A stretch of DNA of 64,000 bases from JAPPLB01 sp965218555. GTDB lineage: Bacteria > Acidobacteriota > Terriglobia > Bryobacterales > UBA6623. Under the pieces are notes generated by a model. That model saw nothing but the letters and a program-made list of their open reading frames with translations, was not told the DNA's origin and ran no database searches. How positions within the stretch are numbered: the stretch's first letter is position 1; every line of letters begins with the position of its first letter. Where the stretch lies: NCBI GenBank assembly GCA_965218555.1, contig OZ244625.1, positions 4,278,001 to 4,342,000 on the forward strand, in the 5' to 3' direction. Positions 8,327 to 16,966 of this stretch are shown here, piece by piece. The position numbers and the translations under genes were made by a program.

Positions 8327-9910
8327 ATGTCTCCCTACAAGGGCGCACGTTTACGGACGGGTAGTGCTCTGATGCTGCGTTGCTCGCGGTGGCGGCCGAG
8401 GCAGGGCCGGATGAGAATGAGCACACTGCTTACGGACCGCTCACGGTCATGCGACGGTACGATTCCGTCAGCTCAGGCACAGCACTTGATCTACCAAGCC
8501 ACCTCCAAAGGACTCCGGCCGCGACAGGTCCTTGTCTGCGTCATCTTCTTGTTGGCGGCCCTCACCCGCTGTGCTGACCACCCGGTGAAGATCGTCTTTG
8601 TCCCAGGGGGCGCAAGCCACGGCTACGGGATGCACGAGCATCGCGCCGGACTTCTGCTCTTGGCCCGCTCTATGGAGCAGCAATGGCCCCGACTCGAAAC
8701 CGTGGTGACCGAAGCCGATTCGTGGCCGGCTCCCGACGTCCTCGCCGATGCCAACGCTCTCGTGATGGCTTGCGAGGGTAGCAGGCATGTCGTTCTGCCG
8801 CACCTTGAGCAAGTCGAAGCCTTGGCCGAGCGTGGACTGGGCATCGCCCTCATCCACTATGCCGTCGACCCGCCCGCGGGCCCCGCGTCCGATGCCGTCA
8901 AGAGATGGATCGGAGGCGTTTACGAACGGGGCTGGTCGATCAATCCCGACTGGGCCGCTGAGTTCACCGACTTCCCCGATCACCCCGCGGCCAACGGCCT
9001 CCAGCCTTTCTCGGTCTACGACGAGTGGTATTTCAACTTGCGATTCGTTCCCGGCCGCGAAGGTGTTACGCCCATCCTCGAAGCGCGGCCGCCTCTGAGC
9101 ACCTTGCTGCGCAAAGACGGCCCGAGCTCAAACAACCTCGATGTGCGAAAAAGCGTCCTCCGAGGCGACCGCCAAGTGCTCTCTTGGGTCTACGACCGCC
9201 CGGGCGGCGGCCGCGGCTTCGGCTTTACGGGCGCCCATCACCATCACAACTATCGTGACGATAACTTCCGCAAGACCGTGCTGAACGGCGTCGCCTGGGT
9301 CGCGGGTCTCGAGGTTCCGTCGGGCGGCGTGGAATCGACGACGCCGAGTTGGGAAGAGATCGCCGCCCATCAAGACTATGAAAAGCCTCCCGCTTGGGAG
9401 CAGGAAGCCGGCCTGGAAATGTCCGGCGCTGCAGACCCCGTCTACAGCACGCCGCCAGTTGCCGCGCATGCGAAACAGCCCTTCCCGGTAGAAGTTGTGA
9501 TCCCGCCCAACCGTTACCGGCACATCTACCTCGTCTTCAAGGCCGGCTCGGCTGTCGAATCCAACGGTAACGCAAGCGGTGTCATCGGCTTGCACAATGT
9601 TCGATTTCGTGGCGAGACCGGCAACGAGGCGCCGCTTCATCAGGAAACCCCCGCTCACTTCATCGGCCAGGACGGCCCCCGAGAGCTGCCTGCTCACTGG
9701 ACCGAGCCCGACACGGCGATGGAGATCCCGGCGCCGTCCCTCGTTCACTATCCGGTCCCGCGAGGCGCTACACATTTTCTTGCCGGCCTGTCATTTCGTC
9801 GTGAAGACGCACCTGGACGGCAAGCGAAGTCCCACGCTCGACTCCATGTCTTCTTCGCGCCGCCGCCGCTACGCCATTTTCGGAAGTCTTCACCGCCCGC
9901 AGCGCAGTGA
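8327..9910 (+). CDS. ThuA-domain lipoprotein
   Basis: The frame from 8327 gives 527 residues, but the first 53 look non-coding. A TTG at 8486 would place a signal peptide directly at the N-terminus (hydrophobic VLVCVIFLLAALTRC, lipobox LTRC), so that start is attractive; the outer limit is given here because no ribosome-binding site settles it. The ThuA-like fold follows: VKIVFVPGGASHGYGMHEH, then LVMACEGSRH, GIALIHYA, and GFGFTGAHHHHNYRDDNFRK, typical of ThuA proteins from Planctomycetes and Acidobacteriota. A C-terminal beta-rich segment of about 150 residues is not recognised. ThuA proteins are glutamine-amidotransferase-like and linked to sugar metabolism; the activity here is unknown. 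Confidence 0.82.
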   Translation: MSPYKGARLRTGSALMLRCSRWRPRQGRMRMSTLLTDRSRSCDGTIPSAQAQHLIYQATSKGLRPRQVLVCVIFLLAALTRCADHPVKIVFVPGGASHGYGMHEHRAGLLLLARSMEQQWPRLETVVTEADSWPAPDVLADANALVMACEGSRHVVLPHLEQVEALAERGLGIALIHYAVDPPAGPASDAVKRWIGGVYERGWSINPDWAAEFTDFPDHPAANGLQPFSVYDEWYFNLRFVPGREGVTPILEARPPLSTLLRKDGPSSNNLDVRKSVLRGDRQVLSWVYDRPGGGRGFGFTGAHHHHNYRDDNFRKTVLNGVAWVAGLEVPSGGVESTTPSWEEIAAHQDYEKPPAWEQEAGLEMSGAADPVYSTPPVAAHAKQPFPVEVVIPPNRYRHIYLVFKAGSAVESNGNASGVIGLHNVRFRGETGNEAPLHQETPAHFIGQDGPRELPAHWTEPDTAMEIPAPSLVHYPVPRGATHFLAGLSFRREDAPGRQAKSHARLHVFFAPPPLRHFRKSSPPAAQ

Positions 9911-9951
9911 GATATCCAGGCTGTCCTTCAGATCTTGCGGAACGGCATGTT

Positions 9952-10332
9952 CTAGGCGTAGCCCTTGAACGTCAGAAACGCCCCAAGAAGAGCCCAGAAG
10001 GTACCGACAATTCTCATCATCATCGGACGCCCCATCATCGCGTTGCCAACTTGCTTCACGACGCTTGGCGCGATGATCCTTGTCGCCCCACCGAGGACAA
10101 GCGCCCAGCCAAACAGAGTGACGATCAGGGTCCAGTCCAGCACCCAGACGTTGTGCGTGTTCACAATCGAAAGCCCGGCCGTCAATGCAAGACCACCGGA
10201 AACGAGGACCAACGGGGTATCGGCCAAGAAGCGTCTGGTTGTCTCTTGAAGGCTATAGGGCGTAACAACCATGGGAATGCTAAAAACCAGAATGACCGGC
10301 CCGAGAAATTTTGAAATCCAGATTGCCATCAT
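9952..10332 (-). CDS. Small integral membrane protein, function unknown
   Basis: A 126-residue protein with about four hydrophobic segments: ISKFLGPVILVFSIPMVV, PLVLVSGGLALTAGLSI, VLDWTLIVTLFGWALVLGGA and MMRIVGTFWALLGAFL. The start is either of two adjacent ATG codons (10332 or 10329). I do not recognise a named family. It is convergent with the ThuA gene. Downstream of its promoter side, on the same strand, lies the gene remnant at 10418-10527, so it may once have been part of a longer leftward unit. Confidence 0.75.
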   Translation of the reverse strand: MMAIWISKFLGPVILVFSIPMVVTPYSLQETTRRFLADTPLVLVSGGLALTAGLSIVNTHNVWVLDWTLIVTLFGWALVLGGATRIIAPSVVKQVGNAMMGRPMMMRIVGTFWALLGAFLTFKGYA

Positions 10333-10417
10333 CGATCACCATTACTTTTTGAACATGAGCAAGCCCCCCAGGGTCAGCCCCCGATGGCATAGTGTACGAG
10401 TGGAATAGAGCCGAGCG

Positions 10418-10527
10418 CTACTCCATCCTCAGCAAGCGGAAGCCGATGTTGCTGGTAAGACTGTCAGGCGAGTCGAAGTAGCGATCCGACGCCCGGCAGG
10501 TCAGGCACGCTACGGGGCTCGACAGGC
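10418..10527 (-). pseudogene. C-terminal remnant of a formylglycine-generating-enzyme-like (SUMF1-family) gene
   Basis: Reading leftward, a frame running into a TAG at 10418-10420 encodes SDRYFDSPDSLTSNIGFRLL plus RME, preceded by CLTCRA. This closely matches the very conserved C-terminus of the FGE-sulfatase/SUMF1 family (R-x-x-x-x-S-P-x-x-x-x-x-x-I-G-F-R). The 5' part of the gene is absent: the frame runs directly into the left end of the IS element at 10530, and the other flank of that IS is the end of an unrelated gene. I conclude it is a truncated remnant. Family members either activate sulfatases or modify other substrates; this fragment cannot tell which. Confidence 0.62.
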
Positions 10528-10529
10528 TA

Positions 10530-11343
10530 GGGCGTGTTAACACTAACGCAGGGCCTTGACGATAAGAGCGGAGTGAAGGAAAGCGAGGAACATCACATCG
10601 AGTTTATCGAAACGCGAGAAGATGCGCCGGAAGCCCTTGCGTCGGCGGAAGAGCCTCTCGACTTCGTTGCGGCGGCGGTAGAGCAGACGGTCGTATTCCC
10701 ACGGCTCCAGGCGGTTGCGCTTGGGCGGCACGACGGGAATCCACCCGAAATCCAGAGCCAATTGGCGGGTCTGATCGTCCTCATAGGCGCTATCCATCAG
10801 CAGCGGCAGCGGCGCGGGCAACGGCCCCAGTCCGGCCAGCAGATCGCGGCCCTGTGGGGCGTCGTGCGCTTGCCCGGGTGAGAGAGCGAACGTTATCGCC
10901 GTTCGAGCATTCGCGGCAACCCGATGAATCTTGGTGCTCCATCCGCCGCGGGATTTGCCGATTGCTTGCGGACCGTTTTTTTTAACGCACCCGTGCCGTC
11001 GGGATGAACCTTCACGATGGTGGAGTCCATCGAAACGGCTTCGACCCGGATGCGCACCAGTTGCTCGCGCTGGAGTTTCTCGAAGACGGCATCGAGCACG
11101 CCGTTGTTGGACCAGCGGTTCATGCGGGTGTAGATGGTGTGCCAGTTGCCAAACCGCTTGGGCGGACCGCGCCACTTGCAGCCCGGCTCAGCAACATACA
11201 AAATGGCGTTCAAGACCGTCCGGTTCGAAAGACTGACGTTGCCCCGCTGACGCGGCAGTTCCGACTCGATGCGACAATACTGCTCCGGTGTGATCTCCAT
11301 GCCTGATTATAAAACGTTCTCGCCCATTAGTGTTAACAGGCCC
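10530..11343 (-). mobile_element. IS5-family insertion sequence, 814 bp
   Basis: The element is bounded by inverted repeats: left GGGCGTGTTAACACTAA from 10530 and right, read inward from 11343, GGGCCTGTTAACACTAA (16 of 17 identical). It is flanked on both sides by TA (10528-10529 and 11344-11345), each inside CTAG, as expected for target duplication by the IS427/IS1031 side of the IS5 family. One transposase in two overlapping frames fills it. The right-hand TA forms part of the stop codon of the neighbouring sugar-binding protein gene. Confidence 0.9.
10543..11300 (-). CDS. IS5-family transposase made by -1 frameshifting (two ORFs)
   Basis: The first frame starts at ATG 11300 (residues MEITPEQYCRIESELPRQRG) and carries the DUF4096-like N-terminal part and the first catalytic Asp in VSMDSTIVKVHPDG. 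The second frame, ending in TAG at 10543, carries the second Asp in LLMDSAYEDD and the third acidic residue in RRRNEVERLFRRRKGFRR. They join at a run of eight A on the coding strand (eight T at 10976-10983): continuing in the -1 frame gives ALKKNGPQAIGKSRGG, the usual family sequence. The fused product would be about 262 residues. This is typical programmed frameshifting for this IS group, so the element may be active. Confidence 0.88.
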
Positions 11344-12323
11344 TAGTTCAGGTACTTGTTTAGGTCGGGGTGGAGGAGCTCGTCGATCTCGGGACGCGCC
11401 AGGTCGTCGGCGGTGAGGACGTGAATGGGGGTTTCGATCCGCTTTTCCGGCGTCAGGCCGTTGAGCGCGTCGACGACCGTCTTAACAGCCGCGAAGCCGA
11501 TCTGGAAAGGATCTTGTACGACCAGAGCGTCGGTGACGCCGTCCTTAAGGTCCTGCTCGATGGTATCGCTGAAATCGAACCCGATGAACAGCACTTTGTC
11601 GGCCAGTTCGCGGCTGCGAATCGCTTTTGCGCCGCCTACCGTGCCGGGCTCGGCCGAGGCGAAGATGGCGTCGAGGTCCGGGTGCGCGGTGAGCATGTTC
11701 TCAGTGACTTCGAGGGCCTTGGCGCGGCTTGACATGCAATAGCGGGCATCGGCGATCTCGATATCGGGGAACTCCTTGGCAAGCGTGTCTTCGAAGCCCT
11801 GCTCGCGCTGCATGGTTGACGAGCTGCCGGGGACCATCTTCACGATGGCGATCTTTCCCTTGTTATCCAAAAGCTCGGCTAGTTTGCGGGCGGCGAGAAC
11901 GCCGGCTTCGTAATTGTTCGTGGAGACGAATGAAACATAGCTCTCGGTGTTGATGCCCGAATCAAAGATCGAGAGAGGTATGCCCCGTTCGGCGGCCCTC
12001 TCCACCGAGCGGACGAGGGCGGTGGTTTCGGTGGGAGCAAGAACGATGCCGTCCATGCGGCCGTTCACCATCGAGTCGACGATCTCGATCTGGCGGGAGA
12101 AGTCGGTTTCCCGTGCCGGGCCGATCCACTCGATGTCAACATCGGATTCGCGCCCGGCGGCGACGGCCCCGGCGTGAACGGTTTGCCAGAAGACGTGCGC
12201 CACGGCTTTCGGAACGACGCCGATTCTGCGTTTGGCAGAGGGCCGCTGACAGCCTCCCCAGAAGATCGACACTACGAGTGCAACTAGTGCACACAGCGTG
12301 GTGAGAGAGCGGTTTCGTGACAT
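11343..12323 (-). CDS. Periplasmic sugar-binding lipoprotein (LacI/RbsB-type ABC substrate-binding protein)
   Basis: About 326 residues from ATG 12323, chosen because it opens directly into a lipoprotein signal (SLTTLCALVALVVSIFWGGC); the frame extends further upstream without coding character. The mature part is a type-1 periplasmic binding fold: RRIGVVPKAVAHVFWQTVHA, MDGIVLAPTETTAL, IPLSIFDSGI, GKIAIVKMVPGSSS and QDPFQIGFAAV. It would bind a sugar or similar ligand for an ABC importer. No permease or ATPase gene is adjacent, and its TAG stop contains the TA at the IS boundary, so downstream partners may have been lost when the IS arrived. Confidence 0.88.
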   Translation of the reverse strand: MSRNRSLTTLCALVALVVSIFWGGCQRPSAKRRIGVVPKAVAHVFWQTVHAGAVAAGRESDVDIEWIGPARETDFSRQIEIVDSMVNGRMDGIVLAPTETTALVRSVERAAERGIPLSIFDSGINTESYVSFVSTNNYEAGVLAARKLAELLDNKGKIAIVKMVPGSSSTMQREQGFEDTLAKEFPDIEIADARYCMSSRAKALEVTENMLTAHPDLDAIFASAEPGTVGGAKAIRSRELADKVLFIGFDFSDTIEQDLKDGVTDALVVQDPFQIGFAAVKTVVDALNGLTPEKRIETPIHVLTADDLARPEIDELLHPDLNKYLN

Positions 12324-12753
12324 GCGGCGCCTCGAACCATTCTTGCGTACTTGCGGTCCATTCCGCAGCAGAAAAAGCAACTGGGAACGGAAATCACGGC
12401 CAGATGCTCGACGATGAGTATGGCCTTTTCCTCTGCTTTGTCGCGAGATTCTGATGCTCCGGCCTCAGACAGCGCATCGCAGAATTCGCTTGCCATCATG
12501 GGCAAGGACACCGCCTTCCCGCCAAGTGTTTGCAGCCACCCTCCACCGTAGCCATCAACGAAAGAGGACAGGCCGAAGTGTTGTGGTTTGAAGATATCTC
12601 TGCGGGGACTGCACAGGCTAAGTAGGGCGACAGAGGGAGAAAGGCCAATCGTCGAAAATGAAGCCTGGAGGGAAATGGCGCAAGGCTACGATCAGAGACG
12701 AATCAGACAAGGTCGGGTTTTTTCGCGCAAGGGTGGAACCGGCCGGCTCCAGG
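12324..12753. other. Intergenic region, no supported gene
   Basis: About 430 bases between the sugar-binding protein and the Skp-like gene, both leftward. Leftward and rightward frames of 60-80 codons exist but none has a recognisable domain, signal or ribosome-binding site. The promoter of the sugar-binding gene should lie in the left part; I cannot pick out a clear -10/-35 pair. Confidence 0.45.
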
Positions 12754-13341
12754 CTAGTCTTGCGCGGCCGCCGCCGGTGCGGCCGAAGAACTCGTTGCCG
12801 CACTGGCCGGGTGCTTCTGATCATACCGTTCGATGATGTCGTTGGTGATCAGCAGCTCGGTCTTGGCGTCGACAACCGGTGTCTGTGGGTTGGAGATATC
12901 CAGAATCAAGGAATAGTCCTTCTCAAGCATATAGTCGCGGATGATCACCCGCACCTTGCTATAGACGTCTTGTTGAAATGCCTGGACTTCCTTTTGAAAA
13001 GCGGCTTCGGCGTCTTCTACGGCCCGTTGCGCCTCGCGGCGTTTCGTCTCGATGTTGCGTTGCAGCTTCCGCTTCGCCGCGTCGCTCATGATGTTGCTGC
13101 CTTCGGCCAACTGGTTCTGCAGCCTCGCGATCTCAGCTTGCTTGGCTTTGATCTTGTCTTCCTCGGGCTTGAACTTTGCGCGAAGCTCCTTGGTGCGCTG
13201 CTGCCCTTCCTGAGTGCGCGTGAGGGTTTCTTGAATGCTGACCAGTGCGATGCGCGTGCTACCCGTATTCTGGCCTTGGGCCGTCAGAGTGACTGCGACA
13301 GCCAGGAAAGCGACAAAAACCGATCGACGGAGCATGTTCAA
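12754..13341 (-). CDS. skp: OmpH/Skp-family periplasmic chaperone
   Basis: A 195-residue protein with a signal peptide (RRSVFVAFLAVAVTLTAQGQ) followed by IALVSIQETL, the start of the Skp core, then a long charged coiled coil over about residues 45-125 (EEDKIKAKQAEIARLQNQLA) and the closing EKDYSLILDIS segment. A low-complexity Ala/Ser tail ends it. Skp trimers hold unfolded outer-membrane proteins in the periplasm. It lies 61 bases after bamA on the same strand, the usual bamA-skp order, which supports the assignment and co-transcription. Confidence 0.93.
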   Translation of the reverse strand: MNMLRRSVFVAFLAVAVTLTAQGQNTGSTRIALVSIQETLTRTQEGQQRTKELRAKFKPEEDKIKAKQAEIARLQNQLAEGSNIMSDAAKRKLQRNIETKRREAQRAVEDAEAAFQKEVQAFQQDVYSKVRVIIRDYMLEKDYSLILDISNPQTPVVDAKTELLITNDIIERYDQKHPASAATSSSAAPAAAAQD

Positions 13342-13402
13342 CCTCGTTTCAGTTGGCGCGAAAGCGCCTTCAGTCTAGCACAGGAGCGCACACGCTCCGC
13401 CA

Positions 13403-16400
13403 TCAGAACGTGCGGCTTACAGTAAAGCGGAATATCCTTGGCTTCTCGAAGAACGGCAACGCGCGGCCGAACCGCGTGACGCCGTCAACGAAGGAGGTCC
13501 GATTCGGGAAGAACGACCGATCCGCCACGATGGGAGGCTGCAGGAAGGTCTCCACACGTAACGGATTGTAAGCCCAATAGAAACGGAACGGCGCCTGCAC
13601 GACCGGCATCATCACTTGTAGCTCAACACCGGTCGAGGCGCGGAGTGCCTGCGACTGGGGGATCACCTGAATGGACCGGTCGATGCCGGCATGGGGAAAC
13701 ATCGCATTCAGCTCGGCGGCTCGATCTTCGTTGAGCCGAACCTGGTTTTTCAGAAGGATACGGTTGAAGCCAATGTCGAAGAAGGGGGCCAAAGTTACGG
13801 GTCCGAATAGCGGGATGCGGTATTCGAAGTTATAGACCATGCGGGTATCGCCGCCCGGAAACGAAAGCCGGAACACGGGAACCGTAGTGGACTGAGGAAC
13901 TTCGCGCTCCACGCCTTCCACGAGCAACACCTGTGTTCGAGGCGTACCGTTGTCATTGAGAATCGGTACGGTGGCGGTGTCAGGGATCCACACCATCGGG
14001 ATGATGCCGAAGATCTCGAAACCGCGGATATCGGTCTCACCCCCCATATAGGAGCGCCGGAACGGCGGAGGCACCTTGTCGGAAAATCCGGTAAGAAACG
14101 AGAACAGAGCCCGCATGCCAATCACGTGGCCCCTTGAGCCGACGGACTTGAAGTACTTCCCCTCGACCGTCGGCGCCAGGAAGTTCGTGTTGCCCCCGAA
14201 GCCGGCGATACCGACACTGGCGTACAGGCTCTTGCCTCCTGACGGCGTGATCGGGTGGTTGACCGTGTTGTGGAAGAACCCGGGAACGATTTCGCTGGTC
14301 GTAATGCCCTCGAGAGAGTTCGGACCCGACACCCCGAGGAAGTTTTGGAAGCGGAACAGATTATCGGCCGCCGCGCTGAAAGTGGTCAGATCATCTCTCT
14401 GCAAGCGATAGGTGACGCTCAAGCGGTTGAAATTCTTCAGCGGATAGCTCACGAACGTCGTGAAGCCGGTGGTGTTCTGACGGAAGTCGAGGTAGTTGTC
14501 GTGTCCGAGTTGGTTGAAGAGCGGGATCAGATTCGCGCCTGAAAAAATGGATGCCTCACGTCCCTGGTTGAAGTTGAAGCGGCTCGTAAAGACGGTGAAG
14601 CCGGCCTGGATCGGTCGATTGAACAGATAGGGTTCGGTGAAGCCGAACGTAAGGGCGCGCTGCCGGCTGCCGAGCTGGGCGTCGAAACTCAGGGTTTCAC
14701 CCAGCCCAAGGAAGTTGTTGGTTGCATACCCGAAACCGATAAAGCTTCCTGCAAACCCGGATACGCCGCCGTTCAGGCTGACCGTGTTCTTGCCGCGTTC
14801 TTTGACCTTGAGTGTCAAGTCGACCAGACCTTGGCGTGTATCTCGGCGAATATCCGTTGCTTCTTCTTCTTCTTTGAGCGGCTCGAAATAGCCAAGCTGA
14901 TTAAGACGCAGGATACTCAGGTCCCAGACCCGGGTATTGAACATGTCCCCTTCGTCGAGTAGCAGCTCGCGGCGAATGACCTTGTCTCTGGTCGAGGTAT
15001 TGCCCGCGAAATTGATCCGCCGCACAAAGAACTGCTTGCCCTCGTCGACGGCCAGGTTGAGATCCACTCTCGGCGGGTCTTCGTCATCGCGGAATTCGAA
15101 GTTCGGCTCGGCGACGAAGTCGATGTAACCGAACTCGCCGTAGAGCTTCTTGAGGTTGTCGAGACCATCCCTCAGCTTCTTGATGTCGAAAATATCATCC
15201 GCTTGCATCTTGAAGACGCTTTCCAGGACTGCCGGATTCCGGAACAACTCGACATCGGTGAAACTGAGCTTGCCCAAGCGGTACTCTACGCCTTCATCCA
15301 TGTGGACGGTAACGTCCGCCTGCTTGCCCTTTTTCTTGGAGATCAGGGGGAGCGGAAACAGCTTACGGCCCTTGGTATCCCGCATTTCCAGGTCATGCCG
15401 GGTAACCGTGGCTTTGAAATGCCCCCGCTCCTGATACATGTTCCGAACGCGTTCCTTGTCTTCCTCAAGCTTGCGGATGTCAAAGGTTTTCCTGAAGAGT
15501 TTCTCGAAGATGATGCTGCGCGGTATGCCCATCGGGTGCAGGTTCTTCATGGCCTTGCGCACCCGCTTGTCGGACATCACCTCGTTGTTTTCGACCCGGA
15601 TCTTGCCGACCTTGACCTTCGGACCCTCCTCCACGTTGAAAATGACCTCGACCGAGGACGGCGGAATCTGAGAAACCTGAGGTTGTATCTCCGCGTACTG
15701 GCGGCCCCTCTCGCCGAGCAGTTCTTGAAGCACGATCACTGCTCGCTGCACTCGGGTAGGGTCATAACGCGATTCGACGCTGAGGCCGACGCGACGTTCC
15801 TTGAACCGTTCCAGGATGTCCGAGACGGAAGCCGATTTGACTCCTTCGTACTTGATGCTACGGATGACTCGGCGTTCGACCGCGACGAAGCGGACGATCT
15901 TGCCCTGCTCGCTGTCTTCCAACTCCAGTCGTAAATCGTCGAAATAGCCTGTGTTCCACAGCACCATGTAGTCGCGAAGGAGGATTTCCTCGTCAACGAT
16001 GTCGCCGGGTTTGCTGAAGATGCGTGCGAGCAACCCGTCTCTGGGAATTCGCCGTGTGCCGCGAAACTGGATGGCCTCGATAATGTCGTCTCGCGGCGCA
16101 ATCGGCGAGGGTTGTCCCTCTTCAGTGGGAATGTCTTCGAAAGGCGAGGCCGGACGCTGTCCTTCGCCCGGAGCATCGGGCACGTCCTCGAACGGAGACG
16201 CCGGCCGCTGTTCCTGAGCTTCAGGGACATCTTCAAAAGGGGACTCCTTTTTCTGGGGTTCGCCCTGCTGCGCCAGCAGCCAAGGAGCACTCTCCCCGAC
16301 AGGAATGCCCTCCGGCTCTGATGTGGTGCGCAGGTAGGGCGGCGGGGAGTTCGAAGGAAAAGCGGCGCTTTTGAGGCCTGTTTGCCCCGCCAGGGGGCTT

Positions 16401-16471
16401 GCGGCGACCTCGATAAGCGCCAGAAGAAGGGACCCAACAAAGACCGGGCGCCGGACTCGGCAACCTATCAT
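13403..16471 (-). CDS. bamA: Outer-membrane protein assembly factor BamA, with a proline-rich repeat linker
   Basis: A 1022-residue Omp85 protein, longer than the usual 750-850. A signal sequence (GSLLLALIEVAASPLAG) is followed by a Pro/Glu-rich segment at residues 77-115 with three copies of SPFED(V/I)P. POTRA domains run from about 128 (IIEAIQFRGTRRIPRDGLL) to about 560, five being expected, and include VEVIFNVEEGPKVKVGKIRV and RINFAGNTSTRDKVIRREL. The C-terminal half is the 16-strand barrel (VSLNGGVSGFAGSFIGFGYA, GGETDIRGF) ending in FRFTVSRTF with terminal Phe. BamA inserts beta-barrel proteins into the outer membrane. Confidence 0.96.
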   Translation of the reverse strand: MIGCRVRRPVFVGSLLLALIEVAASPLAGQTGLKSAAFPSNSPPPYLRTTSEPEGIPVGESAPWLLAQQGEPQKKESPFEDVPEAQEQRPASPFEDVPDAPGEGQRPASPFEDIPTEEGQPSPIAPRDDIIEAIQFRGTRRIPRDGLLARIFSKPGDIVDEEILLRDYMVLWNTGYFDDLRLELEDSEQGKIVRFVAVERRVIRSIKYEGVKSASVSDILERFKERRVGLSVESRYDPTRVQRAVIVLQELLGERGRQYAEIQPQVSQIPPSSVEVIFNVEEGPKVKVGKIRVENNEVMSDKRVRKAMKNLHPMGIPRSIIFEKLFRKTFDIRKLEEDKERVRNMYQERGHFKATVTRHDLEMRDTKGRKLFPLPLISKKKGKQADVTVHMDEGVEYRLGKLSFTDVELFRNPAVLESVFKMQADDIFDIKKLRDGLDNLKKLYGEFGYIDFVAEPNFEFRDDEDPPRVDLNLAVDEGKQFFVRRINFAGNTSTRDKVIRRELLLDEGDMFNTRVWDLSILRLNQLGYFEPLKEEEEATDIRRDTRQGLVDLTLKVKERGKNTVSLNGGVSGFAGSFIGFGYATNNFLGLGETLSFDAQLGSRQRALTFGFTEPYLFNRPIQAGFTVFTSRFNFNQGREASIFSGANLIPLFNQLGHDNYLDFRQNTTGFTTFVSYPLKNFNRLSVTYRLQRDDLTTFSAAADNLFRFQNFLGVSGPNSLEGITTSEIVPGFFHNTVNHPITPSGGKSLYASVGIAGFGGNTNFLAPTVEGKYFKSVGSRGHVIGMRALFSFLTGFSDKVPPPFRRSYMGGETDIRGFEIFGIIPMVWIPDTATVPILNDNGTPRTQVLLVEGVEREVPQSTTVPVFRLSFPGGDTRMVYNFEYRIPLFGPVTLAPFFDIGFNRILLKNQVRLNEDRAAELNAMFPHAGIDRSIQVIPQSQALRASTGVELQVMMPVVQAPFRFYWAYNPLRVETFLQPPIVADRSFFPNRTSFVDGVTRFGRALPFFEKPRIFRFTVSRTF
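16127..16243 (-). repeat. Three in-frame copies coding for SPFEDVP in bamA
   Basis: Within bamA, residues 77-115 hold SPFEDVP, SPFEDVP and SPFEDIP, spaced about 15 residues apart and separated by Gln/Ala/Pro/Glu-rich spacers. The stretch lies between the signal peptide and POTRA1, so it would be a flexible periplasmic extension. I know of no such repeat in characterised BamA proteins. Confidence 0.8.
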
Positions 16472-16966
16472 ACTTGCTCGGTTCCTCGTCTGGCTGCAGT
16501 CATGAAGAAGATACGCACTGTTAATCCGGGTAGTTTCACGCCGTGCGTTTCATCCCGCGACAAGATCTCATTGTAGCCGAACCTCCTCTTCGTCAACGTC
16601 CGGCGTATGCGTGCACTCTCTAAGGACGGCAGCAGTCTCGAACAGCGATTCTACAAGGCTTCAACCGGACTTGAGAATTATTCGAAACACCCGAGGCGCC
16701 GGCTTCTCAATAACCTGTTCCGGCTCTTGGAAGTGCTTCGTGAGAAACGGATGCGTGATCTTGAACGGAGGCTTGCCAAACGTTACGAACTGACGAACAG
16801 CGGATTCTTCTATTCTTCTATTCAATCATGAACAGTACGACGCCGTGAGCCCGTTCACGAACGTCTCTTTGCCTCAGAATAGCGAACCGGGGCGATCACC
16901 TGGCGCTGCTGGGTCATGGTGTCATCCGTCATCGGACTCAGACGGCATGGTGTAGTATCTAAGGCA
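16472..16966. other. Intergenic region upstream of bamA
   Basis: About 495 bases. It should contain the bamA promoter (leftward). A 74-codon frame at 16607-16831 on the + strand has a basic, helix-like product but no ribosome-binding site or recognisable domain, so I do not call it. No repeat or RNA gene is apparent. Confidence 0.45.
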
